NCBI RefSeq assembly: GCF_040649515.1
Contig: NZ_JBEZFP010000123.1
Coordinates: 1-28,265 of the forward strand
DNA: 28,265 nucleotides
Reading direction: 5' to 3'
From: Yinghuangia elevatio
GTDB taxonomy: Bacteria; Actinomycetota; Actinomycetes; Streptomycetales; Streptomycetaceae
A model generated the notes under the pieces. The model saw nothing but the letters and a program-made list of their open reading frames with translations. It was not told where the DNA came from and did not search any database. Position 1 is the stretch's first letter. Each line of letters opens with the position of its first letter. A program made the position numbers and the translations under genes. Below are positions 1 through 7,573 of the stretch, one piece after another.

Positions 1-69
1 GGAGTGCACATTTTCGTGACGGAGCGAGGAACGAGCGCAGTCACGAAAATGGGTGCTACGGCCGCACTC
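1..69. repeat. Nested inverted repeat, REP-like intergenic element
   Basis: A perfect 11-bp inverted repeat (ATTTTCGTGAC at 10-20, GTCACGAAAAT at 40-50) flanks a 19-nt centre of GAGCGAGGAACGAGCG type. An outer 6-bp pair (GAGTGC at 2-7, GCACTC at 64-69) encloses it. The arms are AT-richer than their surroundings. The centre resembles the GAGCGAGCGGAGCGAGCG element at 6411-6432, so both may belong to one dispersed intergenic repeat family. It could also act as a transcript-end hairpin for the leftward gene that stops at 177. Function is inference. Confidence 0.55.
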
Positions 70-88
70 AAACAAAAGCGCCCACCCC

Positions 89-130
89 GACCAAGGGCCG
101 AATCCGCCTGACCAAGGGCCGAATCCACCT
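89..130. repeat. Two direct 21-bp repeats
   Basis: A 21-bp unit of the form GACCAAGGGCCGAATCCRCCT occurs twice back to back (89-109 and 110-130) with one difference, and a third copy begins at about 131 (aaaccaagag). It lies just downstream of the leftward streptophobe-like gene. No function is evident. Confidence 0.6.
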
Positions 131-176
131 AAACCAAGAGCAGAACCCGTCCCAAGATCCAGACCCCGCCCCAGCA

Positions 177-1892
177 CTACCGCCCCCCACCAGCCCCCGG
201 CGGCGTATACCCAGGCGGCGTGTACCCCGGCGGCTGACCCCCCTGCGGCCCACCCCCCGGCCGCTGCGAACCAGGCGGTGCCTGATACCCAGGCGGCGCC
301 TGGTACCCCGGCGTCTGATGACCGGGCGCCTGATACCCAGGCCCCGCATGACCCGGCGCCCGATACCCAGGCGGTCCACCCACCCCGCCACCCTGCTGCG
401 GGCCCGGCCCGGCGTACCCCTGCGGGTGCCCCGCGTACCCGGGCCCAGCCGTCTGCCGGGGTCCCGCGGCGGCGGGACCGCGGCTCTCCCGTACCGCTCG
501 GATCCACGCCGCGAGCGCACCGCCGAGCAGCCCCGCGCACGCACCCCACAGCGCCCCGAAACCGGCGGTCTGCACGTAGTCGGGGTGCAACGAGACCTCA
601 CCGCCCTGCGACATCGTGTCGCCGAGGATCTCGACCGCCGCCTTGACGTGGATCTGCGCGATGGCCGCCGCGATCACCGCGGTGACCGCGAAGGCGACGG
701 CGAACCGCCACGCGTGCTGGTAGAGCTTCACCCGCGCGGGCGCCCGCAGGGCCATCACCGTGCCGCCGAAGAGGAGCAGGATTCCGGAGACCACCGGAAT
801 CCACCATGCGCGGCTGTCGAGTTCTGCGAGGCGTCCGACCGTGATGGGCAGCCCCTGGCTGCCCGACTGGTTGAGCAGTTCGCCCAGCGGGCCGGGCAGG
901 CCGAAGCTGAAGTCGCCGCCGCCGGAGGACTTCCACTCGACGCCCATGCCCAGCGTGACCAGCAGCCACATGACATTGGGCAGGGCGAGCAGCATGCCGC
1001 CGATCATGCGCTTCGGCCCAGGGGCCTCGGCGGCCACGAACGGCGCGCCGAGCAGGCCAAGCACGACCGCACCGAGGAACACCGCCATCACGCCCGCGAT
1101 CGGCGGACGCAGAACGTCGCGATAGCGCAGCCACATCCGCGGCAGCGGCCCGCGCGCGGACACCCCGAGCGCGACGGCCATGGCCAGCAGCATCCATCCC
1201 AGGCCGAACCCGATGGTGGTCGCGGCGTCCGTGGTGAACTCGGCGGCCGCGCCCAGGTTGAAGATGCCCATGAGTTCGGCGGCTTCGGCCTGCGGGATGG
1301 CGTCCCCGATGGGCAGCGAGTCGCTGCCGAGCGCGACGCAGGCGCCCAGCGCGGCGGCCGTGAAGACGGCGATCCGCGCCATGTGGGCGAGGAGTTCGTC
1401 GAAGCCGATGACCAGTCGATAGCGCAATGGGCGCAGGAACAGCCAGCCGAGCACGAGCGCGCCGACAAGGCCGACGCCGAACATGAGTATGTCGACGTCG
1501 CCGCTGCCCTCGGCCAGGGACACGTCGCCGATCAGATCGCCGAGGATCCCGTCGCTGCCCGCCGACTCCGCGCCCTTCAAGTCCACCTTGCCGCCGACGG
1601 CGAGCGCGATGGTCGCAGCCACCAGCGCGGGCATCGTGCCGCCGCCGAGGTCGCCGGCGCCCAACAGCCACAGCGCGAGCCAGGCCGTGACGGCCATCGC
1701 CGCGAAGGCGGCAAACACCGCGAGGAACGCGTGCAGCCACGCCTCCACGCCGCCGAACAGGCCGGCGGCGGACCCCGTCCGGGCATCACCAGGCGGCTGC
1801 GACGGCGGCGGCCCCGCGGGAGATCGGCCCGCCGGTCCGGGCGGCCCGGCGCCAGGAGGGCCAGGCCGCTGCGGAGGGTTGGTCCAGGACAC
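177..1892 (-). CDS. Streptophobe-like multi-pass membrane protein with Pro/Gly/Tyr-rich tail
   Basis: This 571-residue protein begins with a short Pro/Gly-rich segment (about residues 1-40). A long, very hydrophobic region follows (about 48-470) with roughly ten predicted membrane segments. The C-terminal tail of about 100 residues is built from PGY-, GYQAPP- and GHxAPG-type repeats. The layout resembles the actinobacterial 'streptophobe' membrane proteins; that assignment is from memory of the family's look, not a search. No catalytic motif is visible. The start is GTG at 1892, preceded by a good ribosome-binding site (AGGGAG, about 5 nt spacing). A Pro/Gly/Tyr-rich cytoplasmic tail of this sort often mediates protein contacts or phase separation, which is inference here. 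The gene is divergent from the FHA-ABC gene across a repeat-rich spacer. Confidence 0.75.
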   Translation of the reverse strand: MSWTNPPQRPGPPGAGPPGPAGRSPAGPPPSQPPGDARTGSAAGLFGGVEAWLHAFLAVFAAFAAMAVTAWLALWLLGAGDLGGGTMPALVAATIALAVGGKVDLKGAESAGSDGILGDLIGDVSLAEGSGDVDILMFGVGLVGALVLGWLFLRPLRYRLVIGFDELLAHMARIAVFTAAALGACVALGSDSLPIGDAIPQAEAAELMGIFNLGAAAEFTTDAATTIGFGLGWMLLAMAVALGVSARGPLPRMWLRYRDVLRPPIAGVMAVFLGAVVLGLLGAPFVAAEAPGPKRMIGGMLLALPNVMWLLVTLGMGVEWKSSGGGDFSFGLPGPLGELLNQSGSQGLPITVGRLAELDSRAWWIPVVSGILLLFGGTVMALRAPARVKLYQHAWRFAVAFAVTAVIAAAIAQIHVKAAVEILGDTMSQGGEVSLHPDYVQTAGFGALWGACAGLLGGALAAWIRAVRESRGPAAAGPRQTAGPGYAGHPQGYAGPGPQQGGGVGGPPGYRAPGHAGPGYQAPGHQTPGYQAPPGYQAPPGSQRPGGGPQGGQPPGYTPPGYTPPGAGGGR

Positions 1893-1958
1893 GCCCGCTC
1901 CCTGCGGAAGAAATCGACGGGGGCACGATCCGTAACCAGCCCCCCTCGGACATCAATG

Positions 1959-1988
1959 ACTATCGGACCCCCGCGCGACGCACGTCAA
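1959..1988 (-). promoter_or_regulatory. Possible sigma-70-type promoter for the streptophobe-like gene
   Basis: On the minus strand TTGACG (1983-1988) is followed after 18 nt by GATAGT (1959-1964), about 65 nt before the GTG start at 1892. The -35 matches the HrdB-type consensus well; the -10 is imperfect. Inferred by eye only. Confidence 0.35.
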
Positions 1989-2137
1989 CGGAATCACCGA
2001 CACGGTTGATCGCCTGTTACGCGGTTGCGCGACGCCGCGAGGGACCGCAGGCTGCAAACCGGAGCCGGCGCAACGACATGCCAAATCACCCCCGTTCGGC
2101 TCCCCGTCGCAACCAACCGGGCCAATACCCGCTCTCT

Positions 2138-2351
2138 GTCGTCGGGTGNNNNNNNNNNNNNNNNNNNNNNNNNNNNNNNNNNNNNNNNNNNNNNNNNNNN
2201 NNNNNNNNNNNNNNNNNNNNNNNNNNNNNNNNNNNNNNNNNNNNNNNGGCGTCGTCGGGTGGCGTCGTCGGGTGGCGTCGTCGGGTGGCGTCGTCGGGTG
2301 GCGTCGTCGGGTGGCGTCGTCGGGTGGCGTCGTCGGGTGGCGTCGTCGGGT
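2138..2351. repeat. 13-bp tandem repeat array, interrupted by an assembly gap
   Basis: Eight perfect copies of GGCGTCGTCGGGT run from 2248 to 2351. A partial copy (GTCGTCGGGTG) sits immediately left of the N run, so the array almost certainly continues across the gap and its copy number is unknown. The unit length is not a multiple of three, and all frames read as low-complexity peptide. The array lies in the 872-bp spacer between two divergent genes (1893-2764). Apart from the array, gap and promoters listed here, I see no gene in that spacer. Confidence 0.9.
2149..2247. other. Assembly gap (run of N)
   Basis: There are 99 consecutive undetermined bases inside the 13-bp tandem repeat. The true length is unknown. 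Any reading frame crossing it is artificial. Confidence 0.99.
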
Positions 2352-2750
2352 GGCGCATGGGTTCGCGTTCCGCGTCGGGTCGGTCCTGCCGTCTCTGTCG
2401 CGTCCTCGTACGGGGCGTCGTCGCAACGGGCTCCCTCGTCCGGCTTCCGGTCGGGGCCTTCCGTCCAACCGACTTGCCGTCCGCCGGTCCCACTCAACTG
2501 CCCGAACAACACAGTGCGTCGTGTCCTTCGACACAGCGACCGCGCGAAGCACGGGCCAAGACCCGTTCCAGGGCCGGAATTACGGTTGGCCGATTCATCC
2601 CGGTCGCCCATGATCACGTGGATCTGCCCAGCCGCTCGACCACTCGTGCAGGTGATTTTGTCCGGCACGTCACCCCCGGGAACCCCGCATGTGTACGCCG
2701 ATCCGAGTGGAAGCCTCGCCGAACAGGTGCCGCGGGGGCCCGTTGGTCCC

Positions 2751-2764
2751 TAAACTCGCTGGAC
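2751..2764 (+). promoter_or_regulatory. Likely -10 element giving a leaderless FHA-ABC transcript
   Basis: TAAACT (2751-2756) fits the actinobacterial TANNNT -10 motif and ends 8 nt before the ATG at 2765. Transcription would start at or next to the start codon. No Shine-Dalgarno sequence precedes this ATG, which agrees with leaderless translation. No clear -35 is visible. Confidence 0.5.
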
Positions 2765-5395
2765 ATGGGGGGCAGGTATGCATCCGAAGACCCGGTCGTG
2801 CCGCAGCTGACGGCGAGCACGGACGCCGGGCAACCTGTCGTGCTCGATCCCGGGCGCGACTACATCGTCGGCCGTGACCCGCAGTCGTGCAATGTCGTCG
2901 TCGACGACCGCCGCGTCTCGCGGCGCCACGCCGTGCTCCGCGTCGCCGCCGACGGCTGGGAACTCGTCGACACCGGCAGCGTGAACGGCACGTACGTGCG
3001 CGGGCAGCGCGTCAACCGCGTCGTCGTGGGCGGCGGCATCGAGGTGGTCCTCGGTGACCCCGACGACGGCGGCCGCCTACGTCTGACCCCCGTCGTCGAG
3101 GCGACCGAACTGGTGCCCGCGGCCTCGCAGTCGCAGCAGCCGTACGCCCCGCCGCAGCCGCCCGTCCCGCAGCCCGGCCCGCAGTCCATCCCCCAGCCCG
3201 GCCACGGAGGTCCCGGCCCCGCACCCGGCGGCCCCGCCCGCGCAGGCTCAGGTCCCGGCCGGCCGGGCCAGCCCGGTCATGGCGCCCGCGGCCCCGCCCA
3301 AGGCTCCGCCGGCACCCCGGTCGCCCCGCCTCCTCCGCCCCCGCCCGGCGCCGGCGGTCCGCCGCCGTGGGCCAACATCGTGCCCGGCCCGATGGCCGAC
3401 CCGCGTCCGAGCGTCGACCGGCGTCCCAGCGTCGTCATGCAGATCCCGGTCCGGACGCTGCGCATCGGCCGCGCGCTCGACAACGACCTGGTCCTGACCG
3501 ACCTCATGGTCTCGCGCCACCACGCCGAGCTGCGCACCACGCCCGGCGGCCGGCACGAGATCGCCGACCTCGGCAGCCACAACGGCACGTACGTCAACGG
3601 TGTGCCGGTCGAGCGCCAGATCCTCGGCCCGAACGACATAGTCGGCATCGGCCACGCGACCTTCCGCCTCGACGGCAACGAACTCCGCGAGTTCATCGAC
3701 ACCGGCGAGGTCTCGCTCCACATCAACGGCCTTGAGGTGAAGGCCGGCGACAAGACGCTGCTGCACGACGTGTCGTTCCCGATCGGCGAGCGCACGCTGC
3801 TCGCGGTCGTCGGCACGTCCGGTGCGGGCAAGTCGACGCTGCTCAAGGCGCTGACCGGCTCGCTGCCGGTGAGCCGCGGGAACGTCCTGTACGACGGCCG
3901 TGACATGTTCGCCCAGTTCGCCGAACTGCGGCAGCGCATCGGCCTAGTGCCGCAGGACGACATCCTGCACAAGCAGCTGACGGTACGTCAGGCCCTGCGT
4001 TACGCAGCTCGCCTGCGCTTCCCCGAGGACACCGAGAAGTCCGAGCGTGCCCGCCGCGTCGAGGAGGTCATCGCCGACCTCGGACTGACCGAGCGCGCCG
4101 AACTGCCCATCCACAAACTGTCCGGCGGCCAGCGCAAGCGCGTCAGCGTCGCGGTCGAGCTGCTGACCAAGCCGTCGCTGCTCTACCTGGACGAGCCCAC
4201 CTCGGGCCTCGACGTCGGCTCGGCCGGCGACCTGATGGACAACCTGCGCAACCTCGCCGACGACGGCCGCACCGTCATCACCGTGCTGCACGACCTCGAC
4301 AGCGCCGAGGTGTGCGACCGCCTGCTGGTGCTCGTGACCGGCGGGTACGTCGCGTACTACGGCCCTCCCGGCGAGGCGCTGGCGTACTTCGGCAAGGAGA
4401 ACTGGCGCGACGCGTTCAAGATGCTCAACCGCGAGGACGGGACGACGCTCGCCCAGCGGTTCCGCGCCTCCGAGCCGCACGCGCGCTACGTCGAGTCCGG
4501 CCTCGCGCCCGCCGCCGCGCCGCAGCCGCAGGCCGAACGGCCGCAGGTCAAGCCGCCCAAACCGCAGAGCTGGGGATCGCAGCTCGCGACGCTGTCGCGG
4601 CGCTACCTGTCGGTCATCGCGTCCGACAAGAAGTACCTGGCACTCCTCCTGGCCGCGCCGGTCCTCCTGGGCGCGCTCTGCCGGGCTATCCCGGGCAAGT
4701 TCGTCGGCGAGCCCGGACAGAACCAGGACATCCTGACCAAACTCCTCGTCCTCTTCGTCATCAGCGGCCTGATGGGCTCCGCGACCGCGGTCAACGAACT
4801 GATCAAGGAACGCGCGATCTACCAGCGGGAACGCAGCGCCGGGTTGTCGGTGTCGGCGTACCTGTGCTCGAAACTGCTGGTGCTGGGCCTCATCGCGACA
4901 CTCCAGGGCGTCGCGCTGACAGCAGTCGCGGTCATCGGCTACGACCTCCCGGACAAGGGGGTCGTGATCAGCCCGACGATCGTCGAAGTCGGCATCGCGG
5001 TCGTGTTGTCGGCGGTCGCCGCGATGGCGCTTGGCCTGGTCATCTCGGCACTGGTGTCGACACCGGAACTCACCATGCCGCTGCTGGTCGTGATCGCGAT
5101 CGTCCAGGTCGTGCTGTGCGGCGCGCTGTTCCCGCTGACCGGCGCGCTCGTCATCGAGCAGATCTCGTGGATCGCGCCGGCCCGCTGGGCGTTCTCGGCG
5201 GCCGCGGGCAGTGTCGACGTCCTGGTGCAGATGCCGGACAAGGGCGACAAACCCGACCCATTGTGGAAGTCCGAACCGCGCGTCTGGTACACGAACATCG
5301 CCATACTCGGCGGCCAGATCGTCGTCTACGCGACGGTCGCGATGATGCTGCTGCGCCGCCTCGACCCCAAGGTCGGCGGCCGCAAGGGGCGGTAG
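2765..5395 (+). CDS. Tandem FHA-domain ABC-2 type transporter (ATPase and permease fused)
   Basis: This 876-residue protein combines two phosphothreonine-binding FHA domains with a half ABC exporter. FHA1 spans about residues 22-108 (GR at 36-37, SRRH at 52-55, NG at 74-75). A Pro/Gly/Gln-rich linker covers about 115-210. FHA2 spans about 220-305 (GR at 235-236, SRHH at 250-253). The ATPase has Walker A GTSGAGKST (K356), signature LSGGQ at 452-456, Walker B with D476/E477, and H509 in the H-loop. An ABC-2 membrane domain of about six segments follows from about 615. Order and size resemble Mycobacterium tuberculosis Rv1747, an FHA-ABC exporter controlled by Ser/Thr protein kinases. The substrate here is unknown; regulation by a kinase encoded elsewhere is inferred from the FHA domains. 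I chose ATG 2765 because of the -10 just upstream; GTG 2798 is possible. The open frame upstream crosses the gap and is not coding. Confidence 0.92.
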   Translation: MGGRYASEDPVVPQLTASTDAGQPVVLDPGRDYIVGRDPQSCNVVVDDRRVSRRHAVLRVAADGWELVDTGSVNGTYVRGQRVNRVVVGGGIEVVLGDPDDGGRLRLTPVVEATELVPAASQSQQPYAPPQPPVPQPGPQSIPQPGHGGPGPAPGGPARAGSGPGRPGQPGHGARGPAQGSAGTPVAPPPPPPPGAGGPPPWANIVPGPMADPRPSVDRRPSVVMQIPVRTLRIGRALDNDLVLTDLMVSRHHAELRTTPGGRHEIADLGSHNGTYVNGVPVERQILGPNDIVGIGHATFRLDGNELREFIDTGEVSLHINGLEVKAGDKTLLHDVSFPIGERTLLAVVGTSGAGKSTLLKALTGSLPVSRGNVLYDGRDMFAQFAELRQRIGLVPQDDILHKQLTVRQALRYAARLRFPEDTEKSERARRVEEVIADLGLTERAELPIHKLSGGQRKRVSVAVELLTKPSLLYLDEPTSGLDVGSAGDLMDNLRNLADDGRTVITVLHDLDSAEVCDRLLVLVTGGYVAYYGPPGEALAYFGKENWRDAFKMLNREDGTTLAQRFRASEPHARYVESGLAPAAAPQPQAERPQVKPPKPQSWGSQLATLSRRYLSVIASDKKYLALLLAAPVLLGALCRAIPGKFVGEPGQNQDILTKLLVLFVISGLMGSATAVNELIKERAIYQRERSAGLSVSAYLCSKLLVLGLIATLQGVALTAVAVIGYDLPDKGVVISPTIVEVGIAVVLSAVAAMALGLVISALVSTPELTMPLLVVIAIVQVVLCGALFPLTGALVIEQISWIAPARWAFSAAAGSVDVLVQMPDKGDKPDPLWKSEPRVWYTNIAILGGQIVVYATVAMMLLRRLDPKVGGRKGR

Positions 5396-5444
5396 CCCGG
5401 TCGGCGCACGGCAGTCAGCACCAGCACCCGCGCGGTGTTGTGCG

Positions 5445-5484
5445 CCCGCGCGAGCCAGACAGCACCCGCGCGAGCCAGACAGCA
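5445..5484. repeat. Two perfect 20-bp direct repeats between convergent genes
   Basis: CCCGCGCGAGCCAGACAGCA occurs at 5445-5464 and again at 5465-5484. Shorter GCACCCGCGCG-type pieces lie on both sides. They fill most of the 123-bp gap between the FHA-ABC gene and the convergent unknown gene. No hairpin with a T tract is seen. Confidence 0.75.
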
Positions 5485-5518
5485 CCGGGCGTGAAGCAGT
5501 CCGCACCCGCGCGCGGAT

Positions 5519-6313
5519 TCATTCCGCCGCGGATGGCTCCAGCGCCGCACCGAAGGCCGCCACCAGCGCCCTGCGGCAGGCGCGTTCCAGCGGAGCGAGG
5601 GTGGCCGCGCGGGCACTCATCTCGTACGCGTTGACCGCCGCGCCGTGGTCCTGCGCCGCGATCTCCAGGATCGTCGCCACCCGGCGCGCCTGCTCCAGGA
5701 CCCGCACGGCGCGCGGCGGACAGCCGGGCGCCAGCGGGGAGTCCGCGTCCGAGCCCCGGTCGCGGAGTACGGCCGCAACCGCGCCCGCGCGCGCTCCGGT
5801 CCCCCCGACGTCGAGCTTCATCAGCTCGGCCGTGGCGTCCTTGAGTGCCGTGGCCAGTTCGCGGTCCGCCTCGGCCAGGAACGGGCCCGACGGCGGCCGG
5901 TCGGCGGCCTCGTACACCCGCCACACCACACGCGTCGCCTGATCGCCCTCCGGGCCGTACACGAGGCCCTCGGGCACCAGCCCGAGCCGGCGCCCGCCGT
6001 CGCCGTTCGCCCCGACCGTGACGACGGCCTCGCCCGCCTCCAGCGCGGCGTCGTTGAACGCGGGCGGACCGGGCAGTCCGAGCGGGTCGCCGGGCGCCGG
6101 TAGCGCGAGGCGCAGCCCGGTCACCCCCAGCGAGCGCAGTCGGCCGAGGGCGAGGGTCAGACCCACCTCGCGGTCCTCGCCCGGGAGGCCCGCCACGCGG
6201 TGCGGCTCGTCCCCGTGGGTGATCCGGGTCACGGCGTCGTCGGGCGCCACGAGCCCCGAGAGCAGGGCGTTGCCCCAGGCGACGAGGACGCCGGAGCGCG
6301 GAACATCAAGCAT
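5519..6313 (-). CDS. Conserved-looking protein of unknown function, 264 residues
   Basis: I do not recognise a family. The protein is soluble in appearance: no signal peptide, no membrane segment and no cysteine-rich motif. It is Ala/Leu/Arg-rich, with an N-terminal half containing Gly/Pro-rich turns (about residues 60-125) and a helical, Ala-rich C-terminal half. Codon use is strongly coding-like. The start is ATG 6313, not the upstream in-frame codon at 6388: a -10 motif (TAGTCT) lies exactly 7 nt before ATG 6313, and the 25 extra residues read as promoter DNA. The gene is convergent with the FHA-ABC gene and divergent from the ABC ATPase gene. Nothing in the context fixes its role. Confidence 0.75.
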   Translation of the reverse strand: MLDVPRSGVLVAWGNALLSGLVAPDDAVTRITHGDEPHRVAGLPGEDREVGLTLALGRLRSLGVTGLRLALPAPGDPLGLPGPPAFNDAALEAGEAVVTVGANGDGGRRLGLVPEGLVYGPEGDQATRVVWRVYEAADRPPSGPFLAEADRELATALKDATAELMKLDVGGTGARAGAVAAVLRDRGSDADSPLAPGCPPRAVRVLEQARRVATILEIAAQDHGAAVNAYEMSARAATLAPLERACRRALVAAFGAALEPSAAE

Positions 6314-6314
6314 G

Positions 6315-6331
6315 CGGTTGAGACTAAACCG
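6315..6331 (-). promoter_or_regulatory. -10 element inside a short palindrome, leaderless start of the 5519-6313 gene
   Basis: On the minus strand TAGTCT (6321-6326) ends 7 nt before ATG 6313, a leaderless arrangement. It lies between CGGTT and AACCG half-sites (6327-6331 and 6315-6319), an inverted repeat with a 7-nt centre. A repressor bound there would cover the -10 and the transcription start. The repressor is not identifiable. Confidence 0.45.
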
Positions 6332-6410
6332 TCGTGGTGTCGTAGGTTTCTCCACGAGTGGGTGAGTCGACCGCGGGGCTGCACGCAATGGGGAGCTGGT
6401 ACCGGCAAAT

Positions 6411-6432
6411 GAGCGAGCGGAGCGAGCGAATC
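6411..6432. repeat. GAGCGAGCGG-type intergenic repeat
   Basis: The sequence GAGCGAGCGGAGCGAGCGAA followed by TC sits between divergent genes. It is related in composition and pattern to the centre of the inverted repeat at 10-50. Such purine-patterned elements recur between genes in many actinobacterial genomes; whether this one is mobile or structural cannot be told here. Confidence 0.45.
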
Positions 6433-6485
6433 AAGATGAAGGGTGCGTTGCGCCACGGCGGCGCCGAGCTCCTGCGAGGTGCGGT

Positions 6486-7280
6486 ATGAGCGACGTCCTT
6501 GAACTGGTTGACGTTTCGGTGGTCCGGGGCGGCGGCCCTCTGGTGGAGCAGATCACCTGGTCCGTCGCCGAAGGCGAGCGCTGGGTCGTCGTCGGCCCCA
6601 ACGGCGCCGGCAAGACGACACTGCTGCAGATCGCCTCCACCTACCTGTTTCCGACCTCGGGCACGGCCGCGGTCCTCGGCGAGAAGCTGGGATCGGTCGA
6701 CGTGTTCGAGCTGCGCCCGCGCGTGGGCATGGCCTCGGCGTCGCTGGCCGACCGGCTGCCGCGGCGCGAGAAGGTGCTCGACATCGTGCTCACCGCGGCG
6801 TACGGCATGACCGCGACGTGGCGCGAGCGGTACGAGGAGAGCGACGAGGACCGCGCGCTCTTTCTGCTCGACCAGTTGGGCATGTCGGCGTTCGTGGAGC
6901 GCAGGTTCGGCACGCTGTCCGAGGGCGAGCGCAAGCGCGTGCAGATCGCCCGCGCGCTGATGACCGACCCGGAGCTGCTGCTGCTCGACGAGCCGGCGGC
7001 GGGTCTGGATCTGGGCGGGCGCGAGGACCTGGTGCGGCGGCTGGGACGCCTGGCCGCGGACCCGATCGCGCCGGCGATGGTGATGGTGAGCCACCACGTG
7101 GAGGAGATCCCGTCGGGATTCACCCACGTGCTGATGCTGCGTCAGGGCAAGGTTCTTGCGGCCGGGCCGATCGAGGAGACGCTGACGTCGCGGAACCTGT
7201 CGCTGTGCTTCGGGCTGCCGCTGGTGGTCAAGCAGCGGGACGCGCGCTGGTCGGCGCAGGGTCTGCCGCTGAACGCCTGA
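6486..7280 (+). CDS. ABC transporter ATP-binding protein, single ATPase domain
   Basis: This 264-residue protein is one complete ABC ATPase. Walker A GPNGAGKT is at about residues 37-44. The signature starts at L144 and reads LSEGERKR, with Glu in place of the usual first Gly of LSGGQ. Walker B has D168/E169, and an H-loop SHH follows near residue 200. It begins at ATG 6486 with a ribosome-binding site GAGGT about 6 nt upstream. No permease gene lies next to it, and a strong hairpin terminator follows directly, so it looks monocistronic. The sequence resembles the ModF/YlmA-like stand-alone ATPases; the partner and substrate are unknown. It could pair with a permease encoded elsewhere or act in a non-transport role. 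Confidence 0.9.
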   Translation: MSDVLELVDVSVVRGGGPLVEQITWSVAEGERWVVVGPNGAGKTTLLQIASTYLFPTSGTAAVLGEKLGSVDVFELRPRVGMASASLADRLPRREKVLDIVLTAAYGMTATWRERYEESDEDRALFLLDQLGMSAFVERRFGTLSEGERKRVQIARALMTDPELLLLDEPAAGLDLGGREDLVRRLGRLAADPIAPAMVMVSHHVEEIPSGFTHVLMLRQGKVLAAGPIEETLTSRNLSLCFGLPLVVKQRDARWSAQGLPLNA

Positions 7281-7295
7281 TCCGACGAACACGCG

Positions 7296-7326
7296 CGGGC
7301 CCGGAGGCTCTTGGCCTCCGGGCCCG
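7296..7326 (+). terminator. Strong GC hairpin after the ABC ATPase gene
   Basis: A perfect 12-bp stem (GGGCCCGGAGGC at 7297-7308, GCCTCCGGGCCC at 7314-7325), extendable by a C-G pair, encloses a 5-nt loop TCTTG. It starts 16 nt after the stop codon at 7280. The following bases are only mildly T-containing, as is usual for terminators in high-GC actinobacteria. Confidence 0.8.
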
Positions 7327-7474
7327 TTCCGTGCGCTCGGGCTTCTTCCATGTACTTGGCCTCGTTCCGCGTACTTGACCCCGTTCCATGTGCTTGACCC
7401 CCTCCAGTGCGCTCCGGCCCGTTCCGTCCGCTCGGCTCCGTTCCCTGTCCTTGGTCCCGTTCCGTGCGCCCGAC
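7323..7474. repeat. Eight degenerate 19-bp tandem repeats
   Basis: The 152 bases divide exactly into eight 19-bp units with consensus near CCCGTTCCRTGYGCTTGRC. They start at 7323, 7342, 7361, 7380, 7399, 7418, 7437 and 7456. The copies differ at several positions but keep exact 19-bp spacing without indels. The first unit begins in the descending arm of the terminator. The array lies in the intergenic region before nfeD. There are no spacers, so it is not a CRISPR array. Function unknown. Confidence 0.85.
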
Positions 7475-7561
7475 CCGCTCGGGGCCCATCGTTTCGAATG
7501 GGCGGGCGAGTTCGTCTGATCTTCACCCTCCCAACCACTCCTCCGCGCCGATTCCCCGCCC

Positions 7562-7573
7562 TACCATGGCTTC
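7562..7573 (+). promoter_or_regulatory. Probable -10 for leaderless nfeD-like transcript
   Basis: TACCAT (7562-7567) matches TANNNT and ends 6 nt before the GTG at 7574. No ribosome-binding site precedes the GTG. Together these suggest that transcription starts at the start codon. Confidence 0.45.

Noticed and set aside
318..2009. Long plus-strand open frame opposite the streptophobe-like gene
   Set aside because: Shadow frame typical of high-GC DNA: Arg/His/Gln-rich, no ribosome-binding site, while the opposite strand encodes a coherent membrane protein.
2248..2351. CRISPR array
   Set aside because: Units are directly tandem without spacers and only 13 bp; the 19-bp array at 7323-7474 likewise has no spacers. 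No cas genes are present.
1994..2668. Minus-strand frames across the N gap
   Set aside because: They consist of the translated tandem repeat and undetermined bases; no coding signature on either side.
3944..5506. Long minus-strand frame inside the FHA-ABC gene
   Set aside because: Antisense shadow; Asp/Arg/Gln-rich composition and no domain.
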